Origin: Firmicutes bacterium UBA2598
GTDB lineage: Bacteria > Bacillota > PH28-bin88
Reading direction: 5' to 3'
NCBI GenBank assembly: GCA_002339345.1
Contig: DDKM01000097.1
Location: forward strand, 1-42,689
Length of the DNA stretch: 42,689 nt
The position numbers and the translations under genes are program-made. Below the pieces are notes generated by a model that had not been told where the DNA came from, did no database searches, and saw only the letters and a program-made list of their open reading frames with translations. This document shows, piece by piece, positions 40,947-42,689 of the stretch. Positions within the stretch are counted from its first letter, which is position 1, and each line of letters starts with the position of its first letter.

Positions 40947-41690
40947 ATGCCTTCTTTTCAACCGGTTAAATCAAAAAAAATCTATGAGGAAATTGTGGCA
41001 CAGATCAAGGACTTGATTGCCAAAGGAGGACTTAACCCCGGTGATCGCCTGCTTTCCGAACGGGAATTGGCGGAAAAGCTGGCGGTCAGCCGTGCCTCGG
41101 TACGGGAAGCCTTGCGGACCCTGGAACTGATGGGTCTGGTGGAGATCCGCACTGGGGAGGGCACCTTTGTAAGGGAGGCTTCCACCGATGCCTTTGTCCA
41201 TCCCCTGGCCGCGATTTTGGCCCTGGAACGGGGAACTTTCCACCAGGTATATGAGGTGAGGCGGATTATTGAGAGCGCCTGTGCCCACCTGGCCGCCGAA
41301 AGGGTCACACCCAAGGAACTGATGGAAATGGAGGCGGCGTTGCGCCAGATGGAGGAGGACATGGACCAGGGCCGCCTGGGCGATCTGGCTGACACCAGAT
41401 TTCACCTGGCCATCGCCGAAGCCACCCATAATCCTATTCTGGCTACCCTGATGCAGACCATTTCCGACTCCGTCCACCAGGTGGTGAAATCCGCCCGGCG
41501 CAAGCTGTTTGAAACACCGGGCAATGCCCAGCAGTTGCTGCAACAACACTGGCAGATTTTTTACTCCATCAGGGACAGAAAGGGTAATGAGGCCCTGAAC
41601 CACATGTTCCAGCACCTGATCTTTGCTGAGGGGGAGATGGCCAAGGAACTGGACTTGATTCCGCCCGGCCTGCGGGATAAAGAGCGGTAG
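40947..41690 (+). CDS. FadR-family (GntR) transcriptional regulator, copy 1
   Basis: 247 residues; ATG after GGAGGTAAGG. The winged helix-turn-helix (LLSERELAEKLAVSRASVREALRTLELMGLVEI) is followed by an FCD ligand domain with ADTRFHLAIAEATHNP, providing the Asp/His metal ligands. It is the last gene of the lactate cluster, 46 bp after the FMN enzyme, and a terminator follows. By analogy with LldR and LutR it probably binds the TGGT-N3-ACCA site at 34287 and responds to lactate. Confidence 0.9.
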   Translation: MPSFQPVKSKKIYEEIVAQIKDLIAKGGLNPGDRLLSERELAEKLAVSRASVREALRTLELMGLVEIRTGEGTFVREASTDAFVHPLAAILALERGTFHQVYEVRRIIESACAHLAAERVTPKELMEMEAALRQMEEDMDQGRLGDLADTRFHLAIAEATHNPILATLMQTISDSVHQVVKSARRKLFETPGNAQQLLQQHWQIFYSIRDRKGNEALNHMFQHLIFAEGEMAKELDLIPPGLRDKER

Positions 41691-41703
41691 TGAAGATAAA
41701 TTA

Positions 41704-41729
41704 AGCGGTGTTTCTGCACACCGCTTTTT
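41704..41729 (+). terminator. Terminator of the lactate cluster
   Basis: AGCGGTGT (41704-41711) and ACACCGCT (41718-41725) form an 8-bp stem with a 6-nt loop and a five-T tail. Confidence 0.88.
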
Positions 41730-41777
41730 ATGTTATGATATATTAAGAACACTGCCCAGAAACGGGGAGGTGGCTGG

Positions 41778-42521
41778 ATGGATCTCCGCCCAATCCGTAC
41801 CAAGAAAATCTACGAAGAAATTGTGGATCAAATCAAGGCGCTGATTTCCGCCGGTAACTTGAAGCCTGGTGACAGACTGCCTTCCGAGCGGGACCTGGCG
41901 GACCTTTTACAGGTCAGCCGTACCTCCTTAAGGGAAGCGTTATGCGCCTTGGACATGGCCGGTGTCATTGAAATCAAGTCCGGCGAAGGTGCCTATGTGC
42001 GAATGCCCGGTTCCACCGGGGTCATCGAACCGCTGGCACTGGTTTTTGCCATGGAAAAATACCGGGTTCGGGAGATCCTGGAGGTACGTAAAGCCCTGGA
42101 AGTGGAATCCGCGGGCCTGGCTGCCGAACGGGCGGGAGAGGCCGACCTGGAAAAAATGGATGACCTGATTGCCCGAATGGAAGAGGACCTGCGCCTGGGG
42201 AATACCGGTGAGGAGGCGGATTTACAGCTGCATTTCACCATTGCGGAGGCCACCAAAAACTCCATGCTCATCCGGCTGATGAATACCCTCTATGATGCCA
42301 TGAACCAAACTTTACGCACCACCCGCCAGTTATGGCTTTCTTCCACTGCGGGAACTCCCCAGCGTTTGATGGACGAGCACCGGGATATCGTACTGGCTAT
42401 CAAAGGACGGAATAAAGCCAGGGCACGGGACTTGATGTATCACCATCTTTGGAAGGTGGAACAGGAACTGAGCAGGATCCACGAGGCCGGACAGAAAAGC
42501 CAGAAAAATCATACCGCCTAA
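41778..42521 (+). CDS. FadR-family (GntR) transcriptional regulator, copy 2
   Basis: 247 residues, the same length as its neighbour and plainly a paralogue (IRTKKIYEEIVDQIKALISA against VKSKKIYEEIVAQIKDLIAK at the N-terminus). HTH: LPSERDLADLLQVSRTSLREALCALDMAGVIEI. FCD domain: EADLQLHFTIAEATKNS. The recognition helix differs (SRTSLREAL against SRASVREAL), so the two may read related but distinct sites. It is cut off from the lactate cluster by the terminator at 41704 and so has its own promoter; a weak TATGAT lies near 41733. Its target is unknown. The region 42522-42560 shows nothing certain. Confidence 0.9.
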   Translation: MDLRPIRTKKIYEEIVDQIKALISAGNLKPGDRLPSERDLADLLQVSRTSLREALCALDMAGVIEIKSGEGAYVRMPGSTGVIEPLALVFAMEKYRVREILEVRKALEVESAGLAAERAGEADLEKMDDLIARMEEDLRLGNTGEEADLQLHFTIAEATKNSMLIRLMNTLYDAMNQTLRTTRQLWLSSTAGTPQRLMDEHRDIVLAIKGRNKARARDLMYHHLWKVEQELSRIHEAGQKSQKNHTA

Positions 42522-42560
42522 TAGCCCTTGGGACCACAATAAATTGGATGCGGATAATGG

Positions 42561-42589
42561 TTGACAATCGGTTATGCTATTGGTATCAT
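42561..42589 (+). promoter_or_regulatory. Sigma-A promoter of the tRNA gene
   Basis: TTGACA (42561-42566), 17-bp spacer, TATCAT (42584-42589). The start would be near 42596, about 12 nt before the tRNA. Confidence 0.85.
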
Positions 42590-42607
42590 AAACAATGTGA
42601 TTTACGA

Positions 42608-42683
42608 GAGCCACTAGCTCAGTCGGTAGAGCACCTGACTTTTAATCAAGGTGTCGCTGGTTCGAGTCCAGCATGGCTCACCA
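42608..42683 (+). tRNA. tRNA-Lys (anticodon UUU)
   Basis: A 76-nt cloverleaf with encoded CCA. Acceptor 42608-42614 pairs with 42673-42679; D-stem GCTC/GAGC; anticodon loop CTTTTAA gives UUU; T-stem GCTGG/CCAGC with loop TTCGAGT. Two pairs are broken by C-A mismatches: position 7-66 (C42614 with A42673) and position 28-42 in the anticodon stem. T-run TTTTT follows the CCA. It is otherwise a normal elongator tRNA-Lys with a strong promoter. Confidence 0.93.
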
Positions 42684-42689
42684 TTTTTG

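Noticed and set aside
1..42689. CRISPR array or prophage
   Set aside because: No regularly spaced repeats and no phage structural or integrase genes were seen.

Overview
The window looks like chromosome from an anaerobic, spore-former-type Firmicute of the Desulfotomaculum/Pelotomaculum/Moorella kind (Clostridia). The base composition is GC-rich. Ribosome sites are strong (AGGAGG) with many GTG and some TTG starts. The gene content is typical of a respiratory or acetogenic anaerobe: a Ni-Fe-S CO dehydrogenase, ferredoxin-linked 2-oxoacid oxidoreductases, a molybdopterin oxidoreductase, cytochrome c nitrite reductase, a LUD-type lactate oxidation cluster and molybdate import. The lineage is an inference from content; no ribosomal RNA is present.

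Layout. (1) 187-4727: a lipoprotein binding protein, a membrane histidine kinase and a sigma-54 response regulator form an overlapping operon. (2) 4738-10004: paired palindromes, a terminator and a textbook -24/-12 promoter precede a Fe-S / NrfD / molybdopterin operon in the B-C-A order of tetrathionate (ttrBCA) and selenate (srdBCA) reductases. (3) 10225-15780, minus strand: a seven-gene operon holds two alpha/beta pairs of 2-oxoacid:ferredoxin oxidoreductase, one gamma, one ferredoxin-type delta and a CdhB-like (CODH epsilon) protein. A terminator-bearing leader region lies upstream. (4) 16460-19732: a short cobalamin-independent methionine-synthase-like protein is divergent from an HMA protein plus P1B-type ATPase with a CPG motif. 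(5) 19733-20616: gene remains (YoeB toxin, IS200 transposase, zinc-ribbon protein, TadC C-terminus). (6) 20683-23629: modABC behind a structured leader with terminator and antiterminator, then a decayed RHS fragment. (7) 24348-28694: CODH (cooS) is divergent from nrfHA, with a perfect 20-bp inverted repeat between them. (8) 28742-34142: a DASS-type anion transporter, lipid kinase, FAD oxidoreductase and purA. (9) 34287-42521: a FadR-type operator, GlcD, GlcF, LutC-like, LdhH (LutB/LutA fusion), an FMN hydroxyacid oxidase family protein and two FadR-family regulators. (10) 42608-42683: tRNA-Lys(UUU) with two mismatched stem pairs.

How the parts may fit. Lactate oxidation (9) would give pyruvate and reducing equivalents. 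The 2-oxoacid oxidoreductase block (3) and CODH (7) exchange electrons with ferredoxin. The molybdoenzyme (2) and NrfHA (7) are respiratory terminal reductases on the outer face of the membrane. modABC would supply molybdate or tungstate for the cofactor used by (2). The main candidates for something not well described are the double-cassette 2-oxoacid oxidoreductase with a CdhB-like subunit, the attenuator-type leader of modABC and the three-component sensor with a cysteine-rich PAS domain.
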